DNA of 9,839 nucleotides from JASEFH01 sp034679905 (GCA_034679905.1 JAXDAH010000022.1:1-9839), one strand, 5' to 3'. Positions 1 to 7,935 are shown, counted from the first letter of the stretch. Notes: a model not told the origin generated them from the sequence alone. Numbers and translations are program-made.

Positions 1-2255
1 TCGGCCACCGAGAACCGCACCATGCCGTCCTGGTGTTCGGCGGAGATGTGAATTACCGGGAGGACATCGGTTTTTTTGAACTTGACGGCGTTGCCGATCA
101 GGTTCTGGAAGACCTGACGGAGCTGGATCGGATCTCCCACCACCCCGGGAAGGGGATCGTGCGTGACGGTCGCTCCCGCCTCCCGGAGGCGGAGCTGGAG
201 GTTCTCCAGGGCTTCTGCCAGGACAACTTCTGCATCCGTCGGCCCGAGGGGCTGCTGGCGGGTCGAGACCCGGGAATACTCCAGCAGGTCGGTGATGAGC
301 TCGTGCATCCGTTTGCCGCCCTGCTCGATGAACCCGATGAACTCGTCGGCATCTCGATCGAGCCGGCCCGTATACCGCCGGGCGAGCAGCTGGGCGTAAC
401 TGGTGATCATCCGCACCGGCTCCTGGAGGTCATGGCTGGTGACGTAGGCGAACCGCTCCAGGTCCTCGTTGGATCGCTGCAGGTCCCTGGAACGCTCTTC
501 CAGCAGTCGTTCGGACTCCTTTCTCTCGGTAATATCGGCGGTAAGAACGACAGCGCTCGTGATGGCACCGGTTGCATCGCGAATCGGCGCGGCACGGACG
601 CTGATGTAGCCCCAGGTTCCATCGCCCCGCCGGATCCTGACCTCCTCGTCAACGATCACCTCTCCCCGATACAGGGCGCGAAACATCGGCCACTCTTCGA
701 CGCTGTAGGGCCTGCCATCGGGATGAGAGCCGTACGCGCTCCAGGAGGGAGCTTCTGCAACGTCGACATCGGTATCCAGAGGCAACCGGCAGATCTGCAG
801 CTGTTGCTTGTTGTCCAGGAGAATCCTGCCGGACGGGGCTTCGACGATCATCACCGCTTCCGGCATCTGTTCGAGCACCGACCGCAGAACTGAACGCTCT
901 GCCTCGATTCGCTGGAGCAACTCTTCTTTTTCCTGCTCCTCCTGCCTCCGCCCGGTCACATCGCGCATGATGCACCCGACGCGGTATCCCCGGCGGGTGG
1001 AAATGGTGAACAGGCTCTGCTGGAGATACCGGATGTCACCGTTCGGGGTGCGGACCTGCACGTCCAGGAGGCGATTATAGTGCGGATAGGCTCCTTCCGT
1101 TAGCACCCTGTCCCATACCGCACGATACCGTTGCTGGTGTCCCGGCCCCGCCCAATCCGCATCCACGATCTGTGCCTGGACCTCCCAGGCCGATCTCCCC
1201 AGGACATCGCTGGCGGCAAGGGTGGTGATCGCCTCCATGCCCCGGTTCCAGGTGGTGATCCGGCCCGCTTCATCGGTGAGGACAATACCGTCCCCGGAAC
1301 TCTCGATCAGGTTCCGCAGCTGCTCCTCGCGCGCGTGCAGAGCCTCCTCCGCCTGCTTCCGCTCGGTGATATTCTTCGATATGCCGACCAGGCGCGTGGG
1401 CATGCCATCTGTGTCGGCAATCGCCACGCCGGCCGAAAGAAGCCAGATCTCCCTGTCCGATGCAGGATTGACCATCCGGTACTCGATCCTGAACTCGCCG
1501 CCGCTTTCGATCATCTGCTCCAGCACCTTCTGCAGGGCGGCACGGTCGTCCGGGTGAACCAGTGTCCAGATATCGGCCACTTTTGTCGGCAGGGCGATAT
1601 CGATCACGTGCTCCGCATTCTCGGACCATGCGAATGTTTGAGCAGTCAGGTCTATTTCCCATCCGAACATGCCGGCAGCTTCGGTGGCAAGCCGCAGGCG
1701 CTCTTCGGATTCGCACAGTTCCTCCTCCATCTTCCTGCGCTCGGTGATATCCCGCAGCACCACCTGAATCGCCATGCGCCCATCGAACTCGGTCAGCGCT
1801 GCCGTCGCTTCGGCGACGATCCGGCTGCCGTCGGGCAACTGCATGGGCATTGCAATGGGCGGAACGGACTCGCCCCGCACCAGTGTCTGGATGCCCGCAC
1901 GAACTGCATCGAGCCCCTCCGCGGGCAGCGCAGTGAACACGGATCGGCCCCCCAGATCCTGGATGCCCTGCACGCCGGTCAGGCGGAGGGCTGCAGGGTT
2001 GGCATAGAGGAGATGCCCCTCCAGATCGTGGACGGCAACGGCATCCGGAGACTGCTCGACCAGGAGACGATGCCGCTCCTCGCTCTCCCGCAGGATCTCC
2101 GTCTCGCGTTTGAGGTCCGCATTCTCGCGTTGGAGTGCGGCGTTCTCGTTCTGGAGATGTTGAGCCCGCTCCCGAACAAACCGTTCCACGTCTGCGGGGC
2201 TCGCGTGTCTCCTTGAGACACGGGACTGCTTGGGGGTTCTTGCGGGTGCCGACAT
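1..2255 (-). CDS. Soluble multi-PAS sensor histidine kinase (C-terminus cut off by window edge)
   Basis: The minus-strand frame is open from the ATG at 2255 to the window edge and gives 751 whole codons. Residues 22-60 are charged and probably coiled coil. Four PAS/PAC units follow at about 56-175, 182-300, 308-437 and 454-580; units 1, 2 and 4 end in an ITER(R/K) signature and unit 3 in the variant DVTGRR. The HisKA dimerisation domain (about 594-664) has the H-box SHDLQEP with the phospho-acceptor His608. The HATPase domain begins near 703 with an N-box containing Asn718 and Asn722. The G boxes would lie beyond the window. There is no membrane segment or signal peptide, so it should sense an intracellular signal and autophosphorylate. 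The ligand cannot be deduced. No response regulator is visible, so its partner is unknown. A weak AGGA lies 9 bases before the start. The histidine kinase assignment is firm; the start is fairly secure. Confidence 0.95.
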   Translation of the reverse strand, partial: MSAPARTPKQSRVSRRHASPADVERFVRERAQHLQNENAALQRENADLKRETEILRESEERHRLLVEQSPDAVAVHDLEGHLLYANPAALRLTGVQGIQDLGGRSVFTALPAEGLDAVRAGIQTLVRGESVPPIAMPMQLPDGSRIVAEATAALTEFDGRMAIQVVLRDITERRKMEEELCESEERLRLATEAAGMFGWEIDLTAQTFAWSENAEHVIDIALPTKVADIWTLVHPDDRAALQKVLEQMIESGGEFRIEYRMVNPASDREIWLLSAGVAIADTDGMPTRLVGISKNITERKQAEEALHAREEQLRNLIESSGDGIVLTDEAGRITTWNRGMEAITTLAASDVLGRSAWEVQAQIVDADWAGPGHQQRYRAVWDRVLTEGAYPHYNRLLDVQVRTPNGDIRYLQQSLFTISTRRGYRVGCIMRDVTGRRQEEQEKEELLQRIEAERSVLRSVLEQMPEAVMIVEAPSGRILLDNKQQLQICRLPLDTDVDVAEAPSWSAYGSHPDGRPYSVEEWPMFRALYRGEVIVDEEVRIRRGDGTWGYISVRAAPIRDATGAITSAVVLTADITERKESERLLEERSRDLQRSNEDLERFAYVTSHDLQEPVRMITSYAQLLARRYTGRLDRDADEFIGFIEQGGKRMHELITDLLEYSRVSTRQQPLGPTDAEVVLAEALENLQLRLREAGATVTHDPLPGVVGDPIQLRQVFQNLIGNAVKFKKTDVLPVIHISAEHQDGMVRFSVA

Positions 2256-2650
2256 CCAGAGGGATCCTGAAAAAGCAGTACTCAAAGAATGCACACAGGG
2301 GATGATAAAAACAGCTCAAGCCCCGGACCGTCCCTGACTCCGCACTATGTCGCAGAGACGCTCCAATCCCTGCATGGTGCCTTCCGGTGCAGTCGCCTGT
2401 CATACAGATTCCCGAATCCTGGGCGACACCACGAAGAGTTCACGATGCGTTCGGCGACGTGCCTGCCGCGAGAAGGTATGCCTGGCAGTTCAGGCGTAAG
2501 AACCGCGATGCGGGCGCACCCTAGCGAGCGGGGTACCGCGCGGCAACAGAGGCGAACGGGATATCGAAGGTATAACGAGGGCGTCGACGAAGCAAGAGCC
2601 CTCCCGCGGATTGAGGCAGCGCCGCATCGCAGAGCGGTCGCGATGCCCCC
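2256..2650. other. Gene-free stretch between kinase start and decayed DUF1579-like gene
   Basis: No reading frame here looks like a real protein on either strand. The open frames have biased, arginine- and proline-rich composition typical of chance frames in GC-rich DNA. The stretch holds the possible kinase promoter at its left end and a 7-base inverted repeat (GCATCGC at 2624-2630 and GCGATGC at 2640-2646) close to the 3' end of the decayed gene. That repeat has no T-tract, so I do not call it a terminator. No tRNA-like cloverleaf was seen by eye. Confidence 0.6.
2301..2311 (-). promoter_or_regulatory. Possible TATA box of the histidine kinase gene
   Basis: Read on the minus strand this is TTTTTATCATC, centred about 51 bases upstream of the kinase ATG. 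Archaeal initiation usually falls 25-30 bases downstream of the TATA box, so it would give a leader of roughly 25 bases, enough for the weak AGGA site before the start. The match to the archaeal consensus is only moderate. Confidence 0.35.
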
Positions 2651-3108
2651 TCATCCCGAACGTCTGGTCCTGACGAACTCGGAGACCGGCCCCTCGTTCC
2701 CGTCCAGGGTGGTCACTTAGTGCGCCCGGATCTCGTCTGGCGATCTCCATCTGAAGGTGAACTCCTGGCGGAAGCATCGCCCCTCTGCTTCCTCCACTCC
2801 CTGCAGGGTCATGGTCGTATCGTCCTTCCACTCACCGCTGAACGCTATCACGGCGTACCGGGAGTTCACGCAGTAGATGTGGATCTTCAGCGGTCGTACC
2901 CCCAGAGCTCGAACTCCTCGTAGGGCTCCCTTCCTGCAAAAATGAGCCGGTATAGCGTCTGCAGGGCATATCCGCCGGGGAGTTCGCGGACATGCATGGT
3001 CCCCTCACCCGCCAGCGCGAATCCGTCGGGCGTCTGTCGGGTTACACGAAAACGCCAGTTTCCGAGCCATCTCTCTTTTAGTAACACATACTCCTTTGGT
3101 ATCTCCAT
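2651..3108 (-). pseudogene. Decayed DUF1579-like gene with a frameshift and an in-frame stop
   Basis: The ATG at 3108 opens a frame of 73 codons ending ELWGYDR and then TGA at 2887-2889. If one base is restored near 2888-2890 (CGCTG read as CGCCTG), the protein continues as L-KIHIYCVNSRYAVIAF, followed by SGEWKDDTTMTLQ and TFRWRSPDEIRAH. It then meets TAA at 2717-2719. The same frame goes on as VTTLDGNEGPVSEF to a TGA at 2651-2653. The reconstructed product is about 152 residues, close to the usual size of DUF1579-type proteins. The pattern of an early W-G-W/R core, then GYD, then G-E-W-x-D-x-x-T-L, fits that family as I remember it. DUF1579 proteins have no firmly established function. The start is preceded by GGATGAGG. 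The two lesions point to real gene decay. Family assignment is moderate; the broken state is well supported. Confidence 0.72.
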
Positions 3109-3492
3109 TCAGCCTCATCCCCCCGGGCTGCTCGGATCGCCTGTCGTCCAGAACAGTCCTTTCTATCCGTCTCGCAGACGGTGAGGGCCCTGACGAGCAG
3201 CATTGCCCCCGGATCGGATAAAAGTATGCTGCAGATCGCCAGGATTCGATCGGAGAGCGCAAAAGGGCAAAACCGATGAGGATATTGAGGGGTAATCTGG
3301 CAGGTAACCTCTTCTTTTGCCTCCTCCCTCAATCATGCATGGATGTGGCCCGTGCAGGGGGATGGACTACCTCCTGGACGAAGTCCTGAAATGCTCAGAA
3401 AATTACGGCGAGATCGTGCACCGTCCTGATCCGGGGCGGAATCGCCGAGGAAGGGTGGTCCGATCCATTCTTTTCCCGGCCGGAGGGGTCGA
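3109..3492. other. Gene-free stretch between the DUF308-type gene and the decayed gene
   Basis: No convincing gene is present. The stretch contains a perfect short hairpin, CCGTCTCGCAGACGG, at 3167-3181 (6-base stem, 3-base loop) and a weak minus-strand TATA-like run (TTTTAT) near 3220-3226 that could have served the decayed gene. A plus-strand frame starting with ATG at 3362 has about 20 protein-like codons (beginning MDYLLDEVLK) but then runs antisense into the neighbouring gene without a stop, so I do not annotate it as a gene. Confidence 0.5.
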
Positions 3493-4395
3493 TCATAGAG
3501 TGGAGTCGCCCTCTTCCATCAGACGGGCGGCATTTCTCAACCCATATGCATCCATAACCATAAACACTCCTGCCATGAGCACGATTCCCGCCAGCAGGAG
3601 GACGAGGAGCCGAACCAGATCTCCCGGCAGGGTGACGGCGAGAATCCCGAGTACCAGCGAACTCACGCCCAGCCCGAGCGTATACCAGAAGCCCTTCGTC
3701 AAATTGCTTCTCTCCCGAACCACCCGCAGCAGCGTGACACCGGCACTGCTGAACAGCCAGATCGCGAGTATCAGCAGAATGAGGAGGAGGTAGAGTTCCC
3801 AGAATATGAACAACACAATTCCTGTCCCCGCCACTACACTCCCCCGAATGACATCCTTCTTCACATGCTCCTTCCTGCCCCGCTGCCGGATACCCTTGAA
3901 AACCGCGAGGAGGCCGAGAAGGAACACAAGGGAGGGCAGGATAACGGCAAAGAAGGAACCGGTTCCATAGAATGCCGACAGGAGGAGGAGGGTGCCCATC
4001 GCCACCAGGACCGCTCCAAGGCCCATCCGGAGTCTCCAGCTCATGCGCTGATCCGCGAGGCGCTGCACCGAATCTTTCCGCGTTGCGTCTCTGGCCGTTA
4101 CAAGAATCGTCTCCATGGTGTCATGGACCATGAGAACCAGGGGGGCGTCATCGATGAGGTGCATGATGGGATTCTTCTCTGGATCGTACCGATCCATGTG
4201 AACTCGGTACTCCAAAACGGTCTCATGCGCATGGTACTGCCCTCTCCTGTAACTGGCAATGGTATCCGGGCTCGGCACATTGATACTCGACCGTTTCCAG
4301 TGCGGCTCGATGGGCTCGGTCACCACCGCCTTCGGGACGATGACCTGAAAGACCCCCTGGTGCAGTGCATCGAGGAACGACTCCAGCGTGCTCAC
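3493..4395 (-). CDS. Six-helix DUF308/HdeD-like membrane protein with an unrecognised soluble N-terminal domain
   Basis: With the GTG start at 4395 the product is 300 residues. The upstream extension of the open frame has arginine- and cysteine-rich composition and is not coding. GTG is favoured because GGAGG at 4403-4407 sits 7 bases before it. Residues 1-118 are hydrophilic. They include IVPKAVVTEPIEPHW (18-33) and YDPEKNPIMHLIDDAPLVLM (70-89), and I recognise no family. Residues 121-283 hold six hydrophobic helices at about 121-142, 147-168, 182-202, 203-225, 236-256 and 261-283, with basic loops (RQRGRKEHVKK, RVVRERS). This matches the six-helix layout of DUF308/HdeD proteins, whose E. 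coli founder is linked to acid resistance; the molecular role is unresolved. The protein lies alone between large gaps. The membrane topology is firm, the DUF308 assignment moderate, and the function unknown. Confidence 0.82.
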   Translation of the reverse strand: MSTLESFLDALHQGVFQVIVPKAVVTEPIEPHWKRSSINVPSPDTIASYRRGQYHAHETVLEYRVHMDRYDPEKNPIMHLIDDAPLVLMVHDTMETILVTARDATRKDSVQRLADQRMSWRLRMGLGAVLVAMGTLLLLSAFYGTGSFFAVILPSLVFLLGLLAVFKGIRQRGRKEHVKKDVIRGSVVAGTGIVLFIFWELYLLLILLILAIWLFSSAGVTLLRVVRERSNLTKGFWYTLGLGVSSLVLGILAVTLPGDLVRLLVLLLAGIVLMAGVFMVMDAYGLRNAARLMEEGDSTL

Positions 4396-4402
4396 CCTCT
4401 CT

Positions 4403-4407
4403 CCTCC
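4403..4407 (-). promoter_or_regulatory. Shine-Dalgarno site fixing the GTG start at 4395
   Basis: On the minus strand GGAGG (within GGAGGAGAGAGG) lies 7 bases upstream of a GTG. This is the strongest ribosome binding site in the window, and it is why the shorter GTG start is chosen over the longer open frame. Confidence 0.75.
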
Positions 4408-4489
4408 ATACCTTCTCGTTTCACTGCAACTCGAGATTCGCAGGAGTGATCTCCGACATCTGCAGATGCACGGACTTACCCGTGGCCGG

Positions 4490-4496
4490 TTTATAA
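4490..4496 (-). promoter_or_regulatory. TATA-like box upstream of the DUF308-type gene
   Basis: Minus-strand TTATAAA is centred about 98 bases upstream of the GTG start. Initiation 25-30 bases downstream would leave a leader of about 70 bases, which accommodates the strong ribosome binding site. A second TATA-like string, GGTATATAC, lies further upstream at about 4528-4536 on the same strand, so the true start point is ambiguous. Confidence 0.5.
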
Positions 4497-4865
4497 CAGT
4501 ATCTCCGGTTAATCGTATGGAGTCCCCTGTATATACCGAATCCCCGTGTCCAGGTTCCCTGGCTCGAGAGGGTATCCCCTTTTCTCCAAGCCTTTCCATA
4601 ATCCGGTTGTTGCGCCACCGATGGGCACAAAGATTCCAGGGATACTGCAAACTTCCCAATCAAGAATCCTCTTGAGAACCACAGAACCCCAGGAACATTG
4701 GGACTCTGTCGGGGATGAGGATCGAACGATGACGTTTCCAAGGATACCTGAAAGCATACTGAGATCCCGGCTTTCCACAGGCCGCCCCTGAGTGCGAGAG
4801 TTCCAGTAAATGCAGGGGAGCGTAGCTTTCGATCTGTGATATTCACGTGAGAGCGTGTTCGGACG

Positions 4866-4891
4866 AAAAATTGGGGAGCTTTTAGAACGCT
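4866..4891 (-). terminator. Possible transcription end of the glucosidase gene
   Basis: Downstream of the TGA, the minus strand reads AGCGTTCTAAAAGCTCCCCA followed by a T5 run (4866-4870). The imperfect AGC/GCT pairing makes only a weak hairpin, but T-runs alone can terminate archaeal transcription. Confidence 0.35.
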
Positions 4892-7681
4892 TCACCGGGC
4901 TGTCGTAGCTGTAGGCGGCGCCTCCGCAGCCGAGGGAGGGGCAGCCGCACTCCTCCGGTAGCCCAGCTGCCTTCCTTCCGATGTCAGGAGCAGTTCCGGA
5001 GTCATATACGCAAATAACTGCGTGAGCCGGGCGATAATGCCCGTCCAGCCCGTCTGGTGGCTCGCGCCCAGCCCGGCACCGTTGTCGCCGTGGAAATACT
5101 CGTAGAACAGGATGTAATCCCGCCAGTGCGGGTCCTCCTGGAACTTCGATACAGCTCCGAAGACCGGGCGGCGACCGGTCTCGTCCCGGAGGAAGATGCG
5201 TTCGAGCCGCTTTTTCAGCTCTTCGCCCACCTCGTACAGGTTCATCCACCTGCCGGAACCGGTGGGGCACTCGATGGTGAAGCTGTTCCCGTAGAAGGCG
5301 TACAGGCTGAGTAGACTCCGGATAATTAGGAGGTTCATCGGGAACCAGATGGGCCCCCGCCAGTTCGAGTTCCCGCCGAACATATTGGTGTTGGATTCTG
5401 CCGGCAGGTATGCGACGTCGAACTCCTGCCCGTCCAGAATGAAGGTGTACGGGTTCTCGGCATGGGCGCGCGAGATCGAGCGGATCCCGTAATCGCTTAA
5501 AAACTCCTTCTCATCCAGCATCCGTGCGAGGATCCGCCGCAGCCGCTCCTCGTTCACCAGGGAGAGGAGGCGGCGATTCTGGAACCCGGGCCGGGCCGGC
5601 GACGTAATGTTCGCGGTGAGCAGCGGATGGTTTTGGTTGAACCAGCGTGCGCGTTCCAGGAATGCGGGCATTCCTCGGAGCACATCCGGCGTAAAGACCG
5701 TGCTGGCGCACAAGGGGAGGAGACCCACCAGGGTCCGTACTTTCAGGCGGGTCGCGCTTCCGTCCGGCAGGTGCAGGAGGTCGTAGAAGAACCCGTCCCA
5801 CTCGTCCCACATCCCCTCCTGGTTCTCGCCCATGCGGTTCATGGCCGATGCGATCCAGAGGAAGTGCTCGTAGAACTTGATGGCGAGTTCCTCGTAAACC
5901 GGATTGTGAACGGCAAGCGTGGCAGCCATCTCCAGCATGTTCTGGCAGTAGAGCGCCATCCATGCGGTGCCATCGGACTGTTCCAGGTAACCTCCCGAAG
6001 GGATGGTGGCGCTGCGATCGAAGACACCGATGTTGTCCAGCCCTAAAAACCCCCCTTCGAATACGTTCTTGCCGTATCGGTCTTTTCTGTTCACCCACCA
6101 GGTGAAGTTCATCAGGAGCTTCTGGAATACACTCTCCAGGAACGGGACATCCCCCTCACCGAAGAGTTCCTCTTCGACGCGGTAGATGAACAGGGCCGCC
6201 CAGGCGTGCACGGGAGGATTGACGTCGCTGAAGTTCCACTCATACGCCGGGATCTGGCCGTTCGGGTGGAGGTAGCGTTCGTGCAGGATCAGTTCCAGCT
6301 GCTGCTTGGCGAAGCCCGGGTCGATCATCGTAAAAGCGGCCAGGTGGAAGGCGAGGTCCCAGGCGGCATACCAGGGGTACTCCCACTTGTCCGGCATCGA
6401 GATGATGTCGGCATTGTGCATATGGAACCAATCGTTATTGCGGACAGGCCGTTTGCTGCCCATGGCCATATTGGAGCCATGCTGGCGGAGCCAGCGGTCC
6501 AGATCGTAGAAGTAGTACTGCTTGGACCAGAGCATGCCGGCGAGCGCCTGGCGCATCACGTCCGCCGCATCCGGGCTGACCGAGGGAGGGGTCATATTTT
6601 CGTAGAACGCATCGGCTTCCTTCTTGCGGGTGCTCAGGATCTCCTCGAACCGGCTCCCGAAGGGAGTGTCTCCCTCGGCTGCGGCTGAAGGGGGACGTTC
6701 GTTCAGCCGCAGCCGTATCACCCGGTTCTCCCCGCCGGCAAGGGTCAGCGGGATATAGGCCGCGGCCTTCGTTCCGGTCCGCTCGGGGTTCACCGTTCCG
6801 GTACGACGGGAGACGACGTACTCGTTGATGCCGTCCTTCACGTAGGGACTCGCGTTATTTGTTCCGAAGATGCGCTCTGTATTGGTCTCGTTCTCGGTGA
6901 AGAGCAGTTCGGGGGCACCCTCGCAGTGGAGATACCGATCGCCAAGGGCCGGATGGCTGGCCTGGATAATGCTCGTGCCGGGGGAACCTTCGATCTGTTT
7001 TAAGGACGGTCTTCTGGTGCCCTTCTCGATCCACCAGGTGTTGCGGAACCAGAGTGTCGGCAGCAGGTGCAGGGTCGCCTCGTCCGGCCCGCGGTTGTGT
7101 ACGGTGATCTGGATCAGGATATCCTCGGGGGACTCCTTGGCATACTCCACAAAGACGTCGAAGTAGCGATCGTTGTCGAATATACCAGTATCGATGAGTT
7201 CGTACTCCGGTTCTTCCCGTGAGCGGTTCCTGTTGGTCTCCAGCAGATCGTCGTACGGGAATGCCGCCTGGGGATACTTGTAGAGGTACTTCATGTAGGC
7301 ATGGGTCGGCGTGTTGTCCAGGTAGTAGTAGTACTCCTTCACGTCCTCGCCGTGGTTCCCCTCGGCGTTCGTAAGGCCGAATAGGCGCTCCTTCAGAAAG
7401 GGATCGGCGCCGTTCCAGAGGGCCAGGGCGAAGCAGAGCTGCTGGAAGTCGTCCGAGATGCCCGCGATCCCATCCTCTCCCCAGAGGTAGGCCCGGGAGC
7501 GGGCATGGTCGTGGGGGAAATACGCCCAGGAGTTGCCGTCCTCACTATAATCCTCCCGCACCGTTCCCCATTGCCGTTCGCTCAGGTAAGGGCCCCAGCG
7601 GCGCCAGGGCGCGTTCTGCCGATAGACCTCGAGGAGCCGTCGCCCTTCCTCCGTTGCAGGCGCGTTGTTCGCGGATGACAT
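4892..7681 (-). CDS. Cytosolic GH63-like (MGH1-like) glucosidase
   Basis: The 929-residue product begins with the block WRRWGPYLSERQWGTVREDY (26-45), then FPHDHARSRAYLWGEDG (55-71) and ERLFGLTNAEGNHGEDVKEY (98-117). I recognise these from the large bacterial 'glucosidase' proteins related to GH63. An N-terminal beta-rich region (about 30-340) precedes an (alpha/alpha)6 barrel (about 365-900). By analogy with GH63, Asp442 in YAAWDLAFH is the likely general acid and Glu861 in FYEYFHGDNG the likely general base, followed by HQTGWTGI. GH63 enzymes invert and cleave alpha-glucosidic or related bonds; smaller relatives hydrolyse glucosylglycerate or mannosylglycerate. The substrate here is not determined. 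No signal peptide or membrane helix is seen, so it should act in the cytoplasm. The last 19 residues are a low-complexity Ala/Pro/Thr tail. No Shine-Dalgarno precedes the ATG. The fold assignment is strong; substrate is open. Confidence 0.9.
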   Translation of the reverse strand: MSSANNAPATEEGRRLLEVYRQNAPWRRWGPYLSERQWGTVREDYSEDGNSWAYFPHDHARSRAYLWGEDGIAGISDDFQQLCFALALWNGADPFLKERLFGLTNAEGNHGEDVKEYYYYLDNTPTHAYMKYLYKYPQAAFPYDDLLETNRNRSREEPEYELIDTGIFDNDRYFDVFVEYAKESPEDILIQITVHNRGPDEATLHLLPTLWFRNTWWIEKGTRRPSLKQIEGSPGTSIIQASHPALGDRYLHCEGAPELLFTENETNTERIFGTNNASPYVKDGINEYVVSRRTGTVNPERTGTKAAAYIPLTLAGGENRVIRLRLNERPPSAAAEGDTPFGSRFEEILSTRKKEADAFYENMTPPSVSPDAADVMRQALAGMLWSKQYYFYDLDRWLRQHGSNMAMGSKRPVRNNDWFHMHNADIISMPDKWEYPWYAAWDLAFHLAAFTMIDPGFAKQQLELILHERYLHPNGQIPAYEWNFSDVNPPVHAWAALFIYRVEEELFGEGDVPFLESVFQKLLMNFTWWVNRKDRYGKNVFEGGFLGLDNIGVFDRSATIPSGGYLEQSDGTAWMALYCQNMLEMAATLAVHNPVYEELAIKFYEHFLWIASAMNRMGENQEGMWDEWDGFFYDLLHLPDGSATRLKVRTLVGLLPLCASTVFTPDVLRGMPAFLERARWFNQNHPLLTANITSPARPGFQNRRLLSLVNEERLRRILARMLDEKEFLSDYGIRSISRAHAENPYTFILDGQEFDVAYLPAESNTNMFGGNSNWRGPIWFPMNLLIIRSLLSLYAFYGNSFTIECPTGSGRWMNLYEVGEELKKRLERIFLRDETGRRPVFGAVSKFQEDPHWRDYILFYEYFHGDNGAGLGASHQTGWTGIIARLTQLFAYMTPELLLTSEGRQLGYRRSAAAPPSAAEAPPTATTAR

Positions 7682-7704
7682 GCGGGGTCAGTAGTAAAGG
7701 GAAT

Positions 7705-7717
7705 GGATATACTTTTC
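7705..7717 (-). promoter_or_regulatory. TATA box of the glucosidase gene, implying a leaderless transcript
   Basis: The minus strand reads GAAAAGTATATCC, with the TATA core centred about 28 bases upstream of the ATG at 7681. Archaeal transcription starts about 25-30 bases downstream of this box, which places the RNA start at or within a few bases of the ATG. The absence of any Shine-Dalgarno site fits a leaderless mRNA. Confidence 0.6.
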
Positions 7718-7935
7718 GGGCACTCTCACAGGATTACACTGCAATTTCACTGGACGATGCTCTAATTTCCTCTCATTTTCGGATTGATATCGGATGAAAT
7801 TCTCTTTGAACGTCGAGTGGTGATGTACAATCTCCTTTCCTGCATTTTCCTTGTCCCTCATCCAGGGATTTGTCGGAGGCTAGAACGAAAGAGCGACAAT
7901 TCCTGCGCAGATCCCCGACCGGTATACGCTTCTGT

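Larger units (their letters stand above)
4396..4891. other. 496-base non-coding stretch between glucosidase and DUF308-type gene
   Basis: Several chance frames span this stretch but none has protein-like composition or a clear start signal, and by eye it is less GC-rich than the flanking genes. It contains the two TATA-like boxes of the gene to the left, its leader, and the 3' end signals of the glucosidase on the right. No tRNA, CRISPR repeat or transposon end was seen. Its length is unexplained; a small RNA or a lost gene cannot be excluded. Confidence 0.55.

Noticed and set aside
1131..2216. Plus-strand open frame of 361 codons
   Set aside because: It lies antisense to the histidine kinase, whose minus-strand frame has clear PAS and HisKA motifs; its own composition is rich in His, Arg and Pro and matches no family.
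1270..2403. Minus-strand open frame of 377 codons
   Set aside because: It is out of frame with the kinase over the same DNA and reads as Arg/Gly/Ser-rich low-complexity sequence typical of a shadow frame.
2624..2646. 7-base inverted repeat near the 3' end of the decayed gene
   Set aside because: No T-tract follows on either strand, and short GC-rich repeats arise often by chance here.
2289..2720. Plus-strand open frame of 143 codons
   Set aside because: Biased Arg/Pro/Ser composition, no start signal, no recognisable motif, and it overlaps the decayed DUF1579-like gene antisense.
4396..4659. N-terminal extension of the DUF308-type protein by 88 residues
   Set aside because: The extension is Arg/Cys-rich and crosses the TATA-like box; the strong GGAGG 7 bases before the GTG at 4395 supports the shorter protein.
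4509..5270. Minus-strand open frame of 253 codons
   Set aside because: More than half of it lies out of frame inside the glucosidase gene, and the rest has no protein-like features.
7762..7845. 27-codon minus-strand frame with an ATG and a TAG
   Set aside because: Too short, no clear ribosome binding site, and Arg/Ser-rich composition expected by chance.
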